Below are positions 16,542 to 25,004 of a stretch of DNA of 64,000 nucleotides, in pieces (the first letter of the stretch is position 1; each line of letters begins with the position of its first letter). The notes beneath the pieces are model-generated. The model had not been told where the DNA came from. It ran no database searches and saw only the letters and a program-made list of their open reading frames with translations. Made by a program: the position numbers and the translations under genes. The stretch lies in contig NZ_SAUN01000001.1 of assembly GCF_004011505.1 (NCBI RefSeq), positions 5,917,501 through 5,981,500 of the forward strand, in the 5' to 3' direction. Source of the stretch: Nonomuraea polychroma (GTDB lineage Bacteria; Actinomycetota; Actinomycetes; Streptosporangiales; Streptosporangiaceae).

Positions 16542-19286
16542 CTACTTCTTGGGCGGTACGACCTGGACGATGGCGCCCAGGTTGCCCGGCAGCGGCGAGA
16601 TCAGCTTGAACTGCACGCCCAGCGCCTTGCCCTCGTCACCGGGGTTGCCGGTGCCGAGCACCGAGCCGGCGGCCACCTGGCCGTACAGCTCAGGAGCCGG
16701 GGTGCCGTCCGCGTGCACCACGCGGGTGGTGTACGTCTGATCGCCCTTGGACGGCACTACCACCGAGGCGTCGAAGTCCCGGTAGGCGAGCGCGCCGTTG
16801 AGCAGTTCGATGCCCGGATACCAGGTCTTGGCGTCGGTGAAGTGCGAGACGCCCTTCTGTGCCGGGAAGTCCGTGCAGTACTCGCTGAACGGCTCGTCCG
16901 GCGCCTCCAGGCACTCCTTGAACGGGTACGTCTTGCCGAACCCGAACGCGGCGTTGGACGTCTGCACGCGCCCCTGGAGGTTCTTGTTGGCCGTCGGGTC
17001 CTTCTCGGCGGCGGTCCCGGTGCGGCGCAGCGGCTCGTAGTGCGAGTCCACGACGAGCAGGCTGCCCTTGGGCCCGAGGCTCGGCGGCAGCCGCAGCGTG
17101 CTGCCGAGGTTGTTGTTGATGAACGTCGAGTCGCGGTACCACACCAGCAGGCCCGGCGCGTTGTACTTCACCTTCTGCACCTTCCACGCCCCGTCGCGGG
17201 AGTAGTCGGTGTCGTAGGTGTACTGCAGGCCCTTGTCGAAGCCGTCGAAGTTACGCCACTCGGCCAGGTAGAACCGGGAGATCTCGCGCTCGCCGTTGTT
17301 GCGGGTCCAGCCCTGGCCGCTGGTGTTGGTGAACGTGCCGCCGACGGCCTTCCACCCGTTGTCGCCGCCCTCGACGTCGTCGCTCCACACGGCCGTGCCG
17401 CCGTTGGTGAGCTGGAAGTCGTCGGCGTGCCAGCCACGCTCCTGGAAGGCGGCGTCGGTGTTGAACGCCAGCCGCAGCTTGATCGTCTGCCCGGCGAACG
17501 GCGTCAGGTTCACGTAGTCGTGCCGCCAGCCGCCGCTGTCACCGGTGAGGCCGTACTTCTTGTTGCCGAAGGCCCTGAGGTTCTTGTTCGGGTCCGGATA
17601 GTCGTCAGGCGTGCTGACCTCGTTGCCGGCCTCGTCGTAGACCTTCTGCTGGGTCCACGTCTCACCGCCGTCCGTCGACACCTCGACGAAGCCGAAGTCC
17701 CAGTCCTGCTCGATCACGTAGTTGTTCCACATCCACAACTTGAGATCGGTCCCGGCGGGGACGGGCAGGTCGCGGGTCAGCGTGAGGTTGGCCCAATCCT
17801 GATCCAGGCCGCTCCACCAGGCGTTCGAGCCGCTGTGGACGTCGATCATCTTCTGCGGCGAGGAGGCCAGGTTCACCCGGACGCCGTCGGCGGTGAGCTT
17901 GGGCGTGCGCGAGGACTGGCCGACCGTGACGAGTTTGGCGGCGTCACCGGGGTCGAACGTGGTCGGGTTCGCCCAGCCGAGCACCCACTTGTCCCACAGG
18001 CCCATATGGGTCGGCATGGACTGGAAGATCGGGCCGGAGTGGGAGCCGCTGGACATCAGGTCCCAGAAGTCCACCGCGGAGCTGGCCTGGCCGGAGGTGT
18101 CGTACAGGTCGGGCAGGCCCAGGTCGTGGCCGTACTCATGGGCGAAGACGCCGACGCCGGAGTCCTCGGGCTGCACGATGTAGTTGGAGATCTTCTTGTC
18201 GGTGCCGGGGACCTTGTAGCCGCCGGCGACCGCGCTGGAGTGGGCCCAGATGGCGTAGGTGCCCTCGGCGCCGCCGCCGGAGGACTTGTCCTTGCCGGAG
18301 TGCACCAGCACCAGGTGGTCGATGACGCCGTCGGGCTCCTGGTGGTTTCCGTCGCCGTCGGCGTCGGAGATGTCCTCGACGTCGTAGTCGGCCCACGGGA
18401 AGTCCGGCTGGGCCTGGGCGAGGGTGGTCACCGAGTCGATGGCCAGCTGCTGGGCGCCGAGCGGGTTGTCGGGGTGGCCGGACATGTCCTGAGGGGCGCC
18501 GCCGCAGGCCGCGGCGCCGTACCAGGCCTCGGAGTGCGGGACCTTGATCCAGCCGACCGCCGATCCGGTGACGGAGTAGGCGCCCTTCGACATCTCCTCG
18601 TACATCTTCTTCATCGTGAAGCCGGAGATGTCGATGCCGGGCTTGCCGTCGCGCGGATCCTTCAGGTCGGGGCGGACCCGCTCGGTGATGCCCTTGTCGG
18701 TGTAGAGCATCTTGTTGAAGTGCTCGGGGCTGAAGTCCTTGACCCAGAAGGAGTTGTTGTCCTTGTGCGGCAGCGTGGCCGGGTCCGGGATGGTGTTGTG
18801 CAGGGGGCCGTTCTTCAGCGTGCCCGGCGGCTCGACCAGGCAGTCGTCGGGTCCGCTGTTGACCGTGCGCAACCGGTTGAATCCAGAGAAGTCGTCATTG
18901 GCCTGCTCGTTGAACTCGACCAGCAGGGTCAGGAGTTTGGCGGTGCGGGTCTGCTTGGAATTCTTGAATATCCATTCAGCCGGGTTGCGGCCGGTCCTGA
19001 TCGCCTCGTTCTCGCGGGCGGCGAGAATGCGGCCGGCGGCCGGGTTCCCGCTGGAGAACTTCCTGTCGAACTTCTGCGCCGGGGTCAGCGAACGCGCCCG
19101 CTGATCGGCCACGGCCGGCTCCTCCGGGTCCTTCCCGACCGCGGGCGGCGCGTAATTGATGTAGAAGTCCGAGGCCGCGGGCTCGTAATGCGCGACGGAC
19201 GCCGCTTGAGCGCTGGGCACGGACAGGGCGGCGCCAAGCAGGGCGACCGCCGGGAAAGCTGCTAATAAGCGCTTCGTTCTGGGCAC
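16542..19286 (-). CDS. Secreted immune inhibitor A-type M6 metalloprotease
   Basis: A 914-residue exported protease. A signal peptide (basic MPRTKRLL, hydrophobic stretch, AQA cleavage site near residue 28) is followed by a propeptide and the M6 catalytic domain with zinc motif HEYGHDLGLPDLYD near residue 386 (HExxHxxGxxD). The following GSHSGPIFQSMPTHMGLWDK is typical of immune inhibitor A. The C-terminal half has jelly-roll-like binding regions. Bacillus InhA degrades host antimicrobial proteins; in a soil actinomycete general extracellular proteolysis is more likely. The start is GTG at 19286 with an upstream GAGAGGG. Two hairpins end the transcript. Confidence 0.93.
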   Translation of the reverse strand: MPRTKRLLAAFPAVALLGAALSVPSAQAASVAHYEPAASDFYINYAPPAVGKDPEEPAVADQRARSLTPAQKFDRKFSSGNPAAGRILAARENEAIRTGRNPAEWIFKNSKQTRTAKLLTLLVEFNEQANDDFSGFNRLRTVNSGPDDCLVEPPGTLKNGPLHNTIPDPATLPHKDNNSFWVKDFSPEHFNKMLYTDKGITERVRPDLKDPRDGKPGIDISGFTMKKMYEEMSKGAYSVTGSAVGWIKVPHSEAWYGAAACGGAPQDMSGHPDNPLGAQQLAIDSVTTLAQAQPDFPWADYDVEDISDADGDGNHQEPDGVIDHLVLVHSGKDKSSGGGAEGTYAIWAHSSAVAGGYKVPGTDKKISNYIVQPEDSGVGVFAHEYGHDLGLPDLYDTSGQASSAVDFWDLMSSGSHSGPIFQSMPTHMGLWDKWVLGWANPTTFDPGDAAKLVTVGQSSRTPKLTADGVRVNLASSPQKMIDVHSGSNAWWSGLDQDWANLTLTRDLPVPAGTDLKLWMWNNYVIEQDWDFGFVEVSTDGGETWTQQKVYDEAGNEVSTPDDYPDPNKNLRAFGNKKYGLTGDSGGWRHDYVNLTPFAGQTIKLRLAFNTDAAFQERGWHADDFQLTNGGTAVWSDDVEGGDNGWKAVGGTFTNTSGQGWTRNNGEREISRFYLAEWRNFDGFDKGLQYTYDTDYSRDGAWKVQKVKYNAPGLLVWYRDSTFINNNLGSTLRLPPSLGPKGSLLVVDSHYEPLRRTGTAAEKDPTANKNLQGRVQTSNAAFGFGKTYPFKECLEAPDEPFSEYCTDFPAQKGVSHFTDAKTWYPGIELLNGALAYRDFDASVVVPSKGDQTYTTRVVHADGTPAPELYGQVAAGSVLGTGNPGDEGKALGVQFKLISPLPGNLGAIVQVVPPKK

Positions 19287-19343
19287 CAGGAACCCTCTCT
19301 GCCCGGGATCGCCGGGCGCATGGCCATAGGGTGTGCAATGCCG

Positions 19344-19357
19344 GACGCTAGAGCGTC
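19344..19357. promoter_or_regulatory. Palindrome upstream of the protease gene
   Basis: GACGCTAGAGCGTC has 6-bp arms around a 2-nt centre, 58 nt upstream of the protease start, in the only non-coding gap between frdD and the protease. On the minus strand it overlaps a TTGACG that could be a -35 element, so an operator is plausible, but no -10 is clear. Confidence 0.3.
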
Positions 19358-19407
19358 AATCAACCGATCGTAAAGTACGTTGTTGAAACGTGATCAAACT
19401 ACGACAA

Positions 19408-19749
19408 TCAGAACATCAAACGCGCGGCCACCACACCGCCCGCGACCGCGCCGCCGTAGCAGATCACCGCGATCACCGGGTCGAACCTGGCGATGCCGAG
19501 CAGTTCCTCACTGGTGAACCTGATCCGGTGCGCCGCGTGGAACAGGCACAGGACGACGACCACGAGCAGGGCGAGACGTACGAGCACGTGGCCGGCCAGC
19601 GCGCGCAGGTGCTCGGCGGTGGGCCAGTCCAGCACGCCGAGCGGCATGAGCACGCCGAACAGCAGCACGAGCACCGGCAGCACGAGAGCGGCCACCACTC
19701 CCCCGCCGCTGAACAACAACCACAGGTACGGCTCCAGCGTGCGCTTCAT
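19408..19749 (-). CDS. frdD: Fumarate reductase membrane subunit D
   Basis: A 113-residue protein with three hydrophobic helices (start PYLWLLFSGGGVVAALVLPV). The segment LCLFHAAHRIRFT carries two His in the position typical of FrdD between helices two and three. With FrdC it anchors the catalytic dimer and forms the menaquinone site. The ATG at 19749 overlaps the frdC stop by 4 nt. It is the last gene of the frdABCD operon. Confidence 0.85.
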   Translation of the reverse strand: MKRTLEPYLWLLFSGGGVVAALVLPVLVLLFGVLMPLGVLDWPTAEHLRALAGHVLVRLALLVVVVLCLFHAAHRIRFTSEELLGIARFDPVIAVICYGGAVAGGVVAARLMF

Positions 19750-20129
19750 GGCGACCTCAGGACGAAGTAGGCGATCACCGCGGAGATCAGCAACCAGAGC
19801 GAATGGTTGCCGCCCTGGATCATCCAGGCGGGCACCCGCCAGCCGTCCAGGCGGACGACGGTGGCCTTGGGCGCGAGGTTGAGGAACGTGATGGCGTGGA
19901 AGCAGGTCGCGGCGAGGGCGACCACGTTGATCGCGATCATCCACGGCTGCCCGGCCAGCGCGGCGAACGCAGGCAGGCTCCCGCTGACGACGGCGTCGAG
20001 GAACATCAGCAGGAAGACGATCGACCAGGCCACGAAGACGCTGGTCAGCTCGCGCAGCACGAAGATCGTGTAGTTGCGGGTGCGGGCGAACCACAGGTTG
20101 TCACGGCGCGGCCGGTAGGCGGTCGTCAT
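19746..20129 (-). CDS. frdC: Fumarate reductase membrane subunit C
   Basis: A 127-residue protein with three transmembrane helices; the N-terminus PRRDNLWFARTRNYTIFVLR and the later CFHAITFLNLAPKATVVRL match FrdC. The membrane part is split into two short subunits, as in Escherichia coli and Mycobacterium quinol:fumarate reductase, which normally lack haem. It overlaps frdB upstream and frdD downstream by 4 nt each. Confidence 0.88.
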   Translation of the reverse strand: MTTAYRPRRDNLWFARTRNYTIFVLRELTSVFVAWSIVFLLMFLDAVVSGSLPAFAALAGQPWMIAINVVALAATCFHAITFLNLAPKATVVRLDGWRVPAWMIQGGNHSLWLLISAVIAYFVLRSP

Positions 20130-20890
20130 CGTTTGCTCCAGGGCAGCACCGAGCGCACGGCGGCGGTCAGCTTGTAACGCTGGATGGCCTCGGCCGGGTC
20201 CACGTGCTTGGGGCAGACCCGGGTGCACTCGCCGACGAACGTGCACCCCCACACCGCGTCATCCTGGTTGAGCACGTCGAACCGGTCGTCCATGTCCCGC
20301 GAGTCCAGGTTGTAGCGCTGGGCGAGGGCGATGGCGGCCGGGCCGAGGAAGTCGGGGTCGAGCACGTAGACCGGGCAGGCCGAGTAACACAGCAGGCAGT
20401 TGATGCACATGCTGTACTGCTTGTACGCCTCCAACTGCGCCGGCGTCTGGGCGTACTCGGTGCTCAGCGGCAGCTCCTCGCCTTCCCTGACCAGCCAGGG
20501 GCGCACGGACGAGAGCTTGGCCAGGAAGTCGTCGATGTCCACGACGAGGTCCTTGATGACCGGGAAGCCCTTGAGCGGCTCGATCCGCACCGGCCCGTCG
20601 CCGAACTCCGACAGGAAGGTGCCGCAGGTCAGGCGGGGCTCGCCGTTGACGTTCATGCCGCAGGAGCCGCACACGCCCATCCGGCACGACCAGCGGTAGG
20701 TCAGGCTGCCGTCGAGGTGGTCCTTGACGTAGTTGAGCCCGTCCAGCACCGCCCAGTCCTCCATGAGCGGCACGTCGTATCCCTGGAAGGACGGCGCATC
20801 GTCCTCGCCGGGCCGATAGCGCGTGACCTCCAGCCGGATGGTCTTCGACGCGGTCCGCTCAATGGCTTCTTTCGTCTCAGACGCGCTCAT
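20126..20890 (-). CDS. frdB: Fumarate reductase iron-sulfur subunit
   Basis: A 254-residue protein with the three cluster-binding sets of the SdhB/FrdB family: the [2Fe-2S] set in SCRMGVCGSCGMNVNGEP near residue 68, then CINCLLCYSACPVY near 162, and CTFVGECTRVCPKHVDP near 217. It passes electrons between the FAD subunit and menaquinol. The start is taken at ATG 20890 because the family begins a few residues later; the longer frame runs into the 34-bp tandem repeat upstream. The gap to frdA is 149 nt, unusually long for this operon. Confidence 0.92.
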   Translation of the reverse strand: MSASETKEAIERTASKTIRLEVTRYRPGEDDAPSFQGYDVPLMEDWAVLDGLNYVKDHLDGSLTYRWSCRMGVCGSCGMNVNGEPRLTCGTFLSEFGDGPVRIEPLKGFPVIKDLVVDIDDFLAKLSSVRPWLVREGEELPLSTEYAQTPAQLEAYKQYSMCINCLLCYSACPVYVLDPDFLGPAAIALAQRYNLDSRDMDDRFDVLNQDDAVWGCTFVGECTRVCPKHVDPAEAIQRYKLTAAVRSVLPWSKR

Positions 20891-20945
20891 TGGTTCCTTC
20901 ACCCTCCTCATTCGCTCCGCGGGTGGCTTGCTCCGCGGCGCCCCC

Positions 20946-21022
20946 CGCTCCGCTTCGCGATGCACCCTGTCCAATTGCTCGCTCCGCTTCGCGACGCACC
21001 CTGTCCAATTGCTCGCTCCGCT
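20946..21022. repeat. 34-bp tandem repeat in the frdA-frdB gap
   Basis: Two copies (20946-20979 and 20980-21013) differ at one base; a third starts at 21014 and breaks off after CGCTCCGCT. Each copy contains CAATTGCT. The array separates frdA from frdB in an operon whose other frd junctions overlap, so it enlarges the intercistronic leader of frdB. Confidence 0.82.
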
Positions 21023-21039
21023 CGCGGGGGGCGTCGGGT

Positions 21040-22773
21040 TCAGTCACGGCCATAAACCCTTTCTCCCGGCGGCCAGCGGGTGATCGTTACGGGGAGCAGG
21101 GTGACCGACGGGGTGCCGTCGGGGGCGCGGTGCACCAGCGAGTGCGCCAGGAAGTTGGCGTCGTCCCTGGCCTCGAAGTCGGTGCGCTGGTGTGCGCCGC
21201 GTGACTCCTCCCTGTTCAGCGCGCAGGCCACGATCGTCTGCGCGACCTCCAGCATGGTGTGCAGCTCCTGCAGGTTGATCAGCTCGGTGTTGAAGGCGGC
21301 GCCGGTGTCGTCGAAACACACATCCTCGGCGCGTTCGCGCAGCTCGGCGAGCGTGTCGACGGCCTTGGCCAGGACGTCTCCGTTGCGGTAGATGCCGGCC
21401 GCGCCCTCCAGCGTGTGCTGCATCTGCTCACGCAGGTCAGCCACCCGCTCGCCGGTCCTCCTGCCCTCGCGCGCCCGCTCCAAGCGCCGCCGCTCGTCCT
21501 CCCCCTGGCTGCGGACGGCCGCCGCCTCGCCGTCCCGGTGGGACCGGGCGAACTCGGCGGCGGCGGTCCCGGCGCGGCGGCCGAAGACCAGGCACTCGGG
21601 CAGCGAGTTCGAGCCGAGCCGGTTGGCGCCGTTGATGCTCACGCAGGCGGTCTCGCCGGCCGCGTACAGGCCGGCGATGGGGGTGGCGCCGTCGATGTCG
21701 GTGTGGACGCCGCCCATCATGTAGTGCACGACCGGGCGCACCGGGATGAGGTCGGTGGCCGGGTCGAGGTTCTGGTAGCTCTTGCACAGCTCGCGCACGA
21801 AGGGGATGCGCGTGTCGATCTTGCCTTCGCCGAGATGGCGCAGGTCCAGGTAGACGACCGGCCCGTACGGCGTGTCGACGGTGCGGCCCTTCTCCTGCTC
21901 GTGCACGAACGCCTGGGACAGCCGGTCGCGCGGGCCCAGCTCCATGCTGCGCAGCTTCGGCGTGGGCGTGGGCTTGCCGAGGTCGTAGTCCTGCAGGTAG
22001 CGATAGCCGTCCTTGTTGATCAGCCAGCCGCCCTCCGCCCTGGCTGCCTCGGTGATGAGGATGCCGGTGAACGGCAGGCCGGTCGGGTGGTACTGGACGA
22101 ACTCCATGTCCTTCAGCGGCGCGCCGGCGTGGTAGGCCAGCGCCATGCCGTCGCCGGTCTTGATGGCGGCGTTGGTGGTGAAGGGGAAGACCCGGCCGCA
22201 GCCGCCGGTTGCCAGGATGACCGTCCTGGCGGGGATGGTCTCGATGCGGCCGGTCCTGATCTCCACGGCCACGACGCCATGCACGCGGCCGTCGTCGACG
22301 ACGAGCTTGGTCACGAACCACTCGTCGTACCTGACGATGTCCTGGTATTTCAGAGTCGTCTGGAACAGGGTGTGCAGCAGGTGGAAGCCGGTCTTGTCGG
22401 CGGCGTACCAGGTGCGCATCTTCTTCATGCCGCCGAACGGCCGGACGGCGACACGGCCGTCCGGCTCGCGGCTCCACGGGCAGCCCCAGTGCTCGAGCTG
22501 CATCAGCTCGCGCGGCGCCTCGTACACGAACGCCTCGACCGCGTCCTGATCGGGCAGCCAGTCGCCGCCGGAGATCGTGTCGTAGCAGTGCTCGTCGAGC
22601 GTGTCGTCGAGGCCGATCACCCCGGCCGCGCCGCCCTCGGCGGAGACGGTGTGGCTGCGCATCGGATAGACCTTCGACACGACCGCCACCTTCAATGACG
22701 GGTCCAGCTCGGCGACCGCGACGGCCGCGCGCAGGCCCGCCCCGCCTCCCCCGACGATCAGCACGTCGATCAT
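21040..22773 (-). CDS. frdA: Fumarate reductase flavoprotein subunit
   Basis: A 577-residue flavoprotein. The FAD-binding GGGGAGLRAAVAVAE is at residues 8-22, the covalent-flavin His lies in SHTVSAEGGAAG near 45, and the substrate-site block GGVHTDIDGATPIAGLYAAG with NGANRLGSNSL follows near 357-387. Length matches FrdA. It interconverts fumarate and succinate. With the split membrane subunits C and D the set reads as quinol:fumarate reductase, which would let an aerobic actinomycete dispose of electrons under low oxygen. The gene follows a 77-aa protein by 6 nt. Confidence 0.92.
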   Translation of the reverse strand: MIDVLIVGGGGAGLRAAVAVAELDPSLKVAVVSKVYPMRSHTVSAEGGAAGVIGLDDTLDEHCYDTISGGDWLPDQDAVEAFVYEAPRELMQLEHWGCPWSREPDGRVAVRPFGGMKKMRTWYAADKTGFHLLHTLFQTTLKYQDIVRYDEWFVTKLVVDDGRVHGVVAVEIRTGRIETIPARTVILATGGCGRVFPFTTNAAIKTGDGMALAYHAGAPLKDMEFVQYHPTGLPFTGILITEAARAEGGWLINKDGYRYLQDYDLGKPTPTPKLRSMELGPRDRLSQAFVHEQEKGRTVDTPYGPVVYLDLRHLGEGKIDTRIPFVRELCKSYQNLDPATDLIPVRPVVHYMMGGVHTDIDGATPIAGLYAAGETACVSINGANRLGSNSLPECLVFGRRAGTAAAEFARSHRDGEAAAVRSQGEDERRRLERAREGRRTGERVADLREQMQHTLEGAAGIYRNGDVLAKAVDTLAELRERAEDVCFDDTGAAFNTELINLQELHTMLEVAQTIVACALNREESRGAHQRTDFEARDDANFLAHSLVHRAPDGTPSVTLLPVTITRWPPGERVYGRD

Positions 22774-22779
22774 TGATGC

Positions 22780-23013
22780 TCAGCTCCCGTGGTCGGGTTG
22801 GATCGGGTCCTTCACCCGCTTGCCGTCATGGCGGATGGCGGACAGGTGGATGCTTCCGTCGTGGTACTCGTGGCGGATCCGGCGGCAGCCGCAGTCGAAG
22901 AACTGGTCACGGATCACCAGGCCGTAGCCGTCGTCGTCGACGAGGCGCTGACCTCCGGACCTTTTGCCGCAGGGGGCCGTCTCGGGGTCGAAGGGGATCT
23001 TCGTGCCTGTCAT
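22780..23013 (-). CDS. Conserved-looking 77-aa protein between ctaD and frdA
   Basis: A small soluble protein with Cys residues at PETAPCGKRSGG and in the pattern FFDCGCRRIRHEYHDGSIHL, plus several His, which could bind a metal. A strong Shine-Dalgarno (AAGGAG, 7 nt spacing) precedes the ATG at 23013, the best ribosome site seen in the window, so the frame is real. It is 66 nt downstream of the oxidase gene and 6 nt upstream of frdA, suggesting a respiratory accessory role. No family recognised. Confidence 0.75.
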   Translation of the reverse strand: MTGTKIPFDPETAPCGKRSGGQRLVDDDGYGLVIRDQFFDCGCRRIRHEYHDGSIHLSAIRHDGKRVKDPIQPDHGS

Positions 23014-23079
23014 CGCCGATCTCCTTAGATGGGCGAAACGTCATCTCCACACAAGCACCGCGATCTGGTTCGTGAAAGG

Positions 23080-24792
23080 TCAGTCGGATGTGTCCTGCCG
23101 GGGGGTGACGTCGTGCTTGCCGCCCTCCTCCGCCTCCTCGACCGCCGAGGGACGTTCCTCCAGCTCGCGGGGATAGTGCAGATCGAAGGCGGGCCGCTCG
23201 GAGCGGATGGGCGGAATGCTGGTGAAGTTGTGCCGGGGCGGCGGGCAGGAGGTCGCCCATTCCAGGGAGTTGCCGTAGCCCCATGGGTCGTCGAGCATGA
23301 CCTTGGGGGCGTGCCTGGTGGTCTTGAACACGTTGTAGAGGAACGGCAACGTGGAGGCGCCCAGCAGGAACGCGCCGATGGACGAGACCTGATTGAGCCA
23401 GGTGAAGCCGTCGGCCGCCCCGTAGTCGGCGTAGCGCCGGGGCATGCCGAGCTGTCCCAGCCAGTGCTGCACCAGGAACGTGGTGTGGAAGCCGATGAAC
23501 AACGTCCAGAAGTGCACCTTGCCGAGCCGGTCGTCGAGCATCCTGCCGGTCATCTTCGGCCACCAGAAGTAGAACCCGGCGAACATCGCGAACACCACGG
23601 TCCCGAACACCACGTAGTGGAAATGGGCGACCACGAAGTACGTGTCGGTGATGTGGAAGTCGAGCGGCGGCGAGGCCAGGATGATCCCGGTGAGCCCGCC
23701 GATCAGGAACGTCACCAGGAAACCCACGGCGAACAACATCGGCGACTCGAACGACAGATGCCCCCGCCACATGGTCCCGATCCAGTTGAAGAACTTCACC
23801 CCGGTCGGCACCGCGATGAGGAACGTCATGAACGAGAAGAACGGCAGCAGCACCTGGCCGGTCGGGAACATGTGGTGCGCCCACACCGTCATCGACAGCC
23901 CGGCGATCGCGATCGTGGCGCCCACCAGCCCCAGGTAGCCGAAGATCGGCTTGCGGCTGAACACCGGGATCACCTCGGTGATGATCCCGAAGAAGGGCAG
24001 CGCGATGATGTACACCTCGGGGTGGCCGAAGAACCAGAAGAGGTGCTGCCAGATCAGCGGCCCGCCGTTCTCGCTCAGGAAGACCTGCGTGCCCAGCTTG
24101 CGGTCCGATTCGAGCACCAGCAGCGCCGCGGCGAGCACGGGGAACGCCAGCAGCACCATCACGCTGGTGAGCAGAACGTTCCAGGTGAACAGCGGCAGGC
24201 GGAACATGGTCATGCCCGGCGCCCGCATGCCGATGATCGTGGTGATGAAGTTGACTCCGCCGAGAATCGTGCCGAGCCCCGACAGCGCCAGTCCCATGAT
24301 CCACAGATCGCCGCCTACCTGCGGCGAGTAGATCGACGACGACAGCGGCGTGTACGCGAACCACCCGAAGTCGGCCGCCCCGCCCGGCGTGAAGAACCCG
24401 GCCAGCACCATAAGCCCGCCGAACAGGAACAACCAGTACGCCACCGCGTTCAGCCGGGGGAAGGCGACGTCCGGCGCGCCGATCTGCAGCGGCATCACCA
24501 CGTTGGTGAACCCGGCGAACAGCGGCGTGGCGAACAGCAGCAGCATGATCGTGCCGTGCATGGTGAACAGCTGGTTGTACATCTGCTGGCTGACCAGGTT
24601 CATGCCCGGCTGCGCGAGCTCGGCCCGGATGATCATCGCCATGATCCCGGCCGCGAGGAAGAACCCGAACGAGGTGATCAGATAGAGGTATCCGATGACC
24701 TTGTGGTCGGTCGTCGACAACCAGGAGGCGATGACGGTCCCGGTACGGCGGCGCCGGACCTGCTCGATCGAGGGCTCGCGAACGGTCGTCAC
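23080..24792 (-). CDS. ctaD: Cytochrome c oxidase subunit I
   Basis: A 570-residue haem-copper oxidase subunit with 12 membrane helices. Visible marks include the helix II segment around MIIRAELAQPG and MHGTIMLLLFATPL, the CuB/cross-linked His-Tyr region WFFGHPEVYIIALP, the two CuB His in WAHHMF, and the haem ligand region DTYFVVAHFHYVVFGTVVF. The GTG at 24792 is chosen because GGAGGGAG lies 5-6 nt before it and family proteins start there. No other cta genes are nearby, so this may be a second subunit I gene coupled to frd. Confidence 0.93.
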   Translation of the reverse strand: MTTVREPSIEQVRRRRTGTVIASWLSTTDHKVIGYLYLITSFGFFLAAGIMAMIIRAELAQPGMNLVSQQMYNQLFTMHGTIMLLLFATPLFAGFTNVVMPLQIGAPDVAFPRLNAVAYWLFLFGGLMVLAGFFTPGGAADFGWFAYTPLSSSIYSPQVGGDLWIMGLALSGLGTILGGVNFITTIIGMRAPGMTMFRLPLFTWNVLLTSVMVLLAFPVLAAALLVLESDRKLGTQVFLSENGGPLIWQHLFWFFGHPEVYIIALPFFGIITEVIPVFSRKPIFGYLGLVGATIAIAGLSMTVWAHHMFPTGQVLLPFFSFMTFLIAVPTGVKFFNWIGTMWRGHLSFESPMLFAVGFLVTFLIGGLTGIILASPPLDFHITDTYFVVAHFHYVVFGTVVFAMFAGFYFWWPKMTGRMLDDRLGKVHFWTLFIGFHTTFLVQHWLGQLGMPRRYADYGAADGFTWLNQVSSIGAFLLGASTLPFLYNVFKTTRHAPKVMLDDPWGYGNSLEWATSCPPPRHNFTSIPPIRSERPAFDLHYPRELEERPSAVEEAEEGGKHDVTPRQDTSD

Positions 24793-25004
24793 GGCTGCTC
24801 CCTCCAGTGCGGAGATGGGCCTGCCCCGATCTACCCATTCCACGCCAACCGCAGCCGCTCGTGAAGTCGTTCTTTGACATTCGTGGCCCAGGTTTTTGCC
24901 CTCGTCGCACCGAGCATGTCGTCCCACATAGCGGAAGAGGGCCGGACCGTCCGGCGTGTTCTTCTATCCTTGCGGTCTGGGACCGATTCCGAGGAGAGAT
25001 CTCT

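Noticed and set aside
16371..19265. Plus-strand frame of 964 codons opposite the M6 protease
   Set aside because: Antisense shadow of the GC-rich protease gene; low-complexity Arg/Val/Gly composition and no domain.
20972..21012. CAATTGC copies as extra sites for the HTH-DUF5753 regulator
   Set aside because: They belong to a local 34-bp tandem repeat in frd and give no independent support; they also show the 7-mer is not unique to the regulator locus.
22907..24910. 667-codon frame overlapping ctaD
   Set aside because: Out-of-frame shadow of the oxidase gene with Arg/Pro/His-rich composition.
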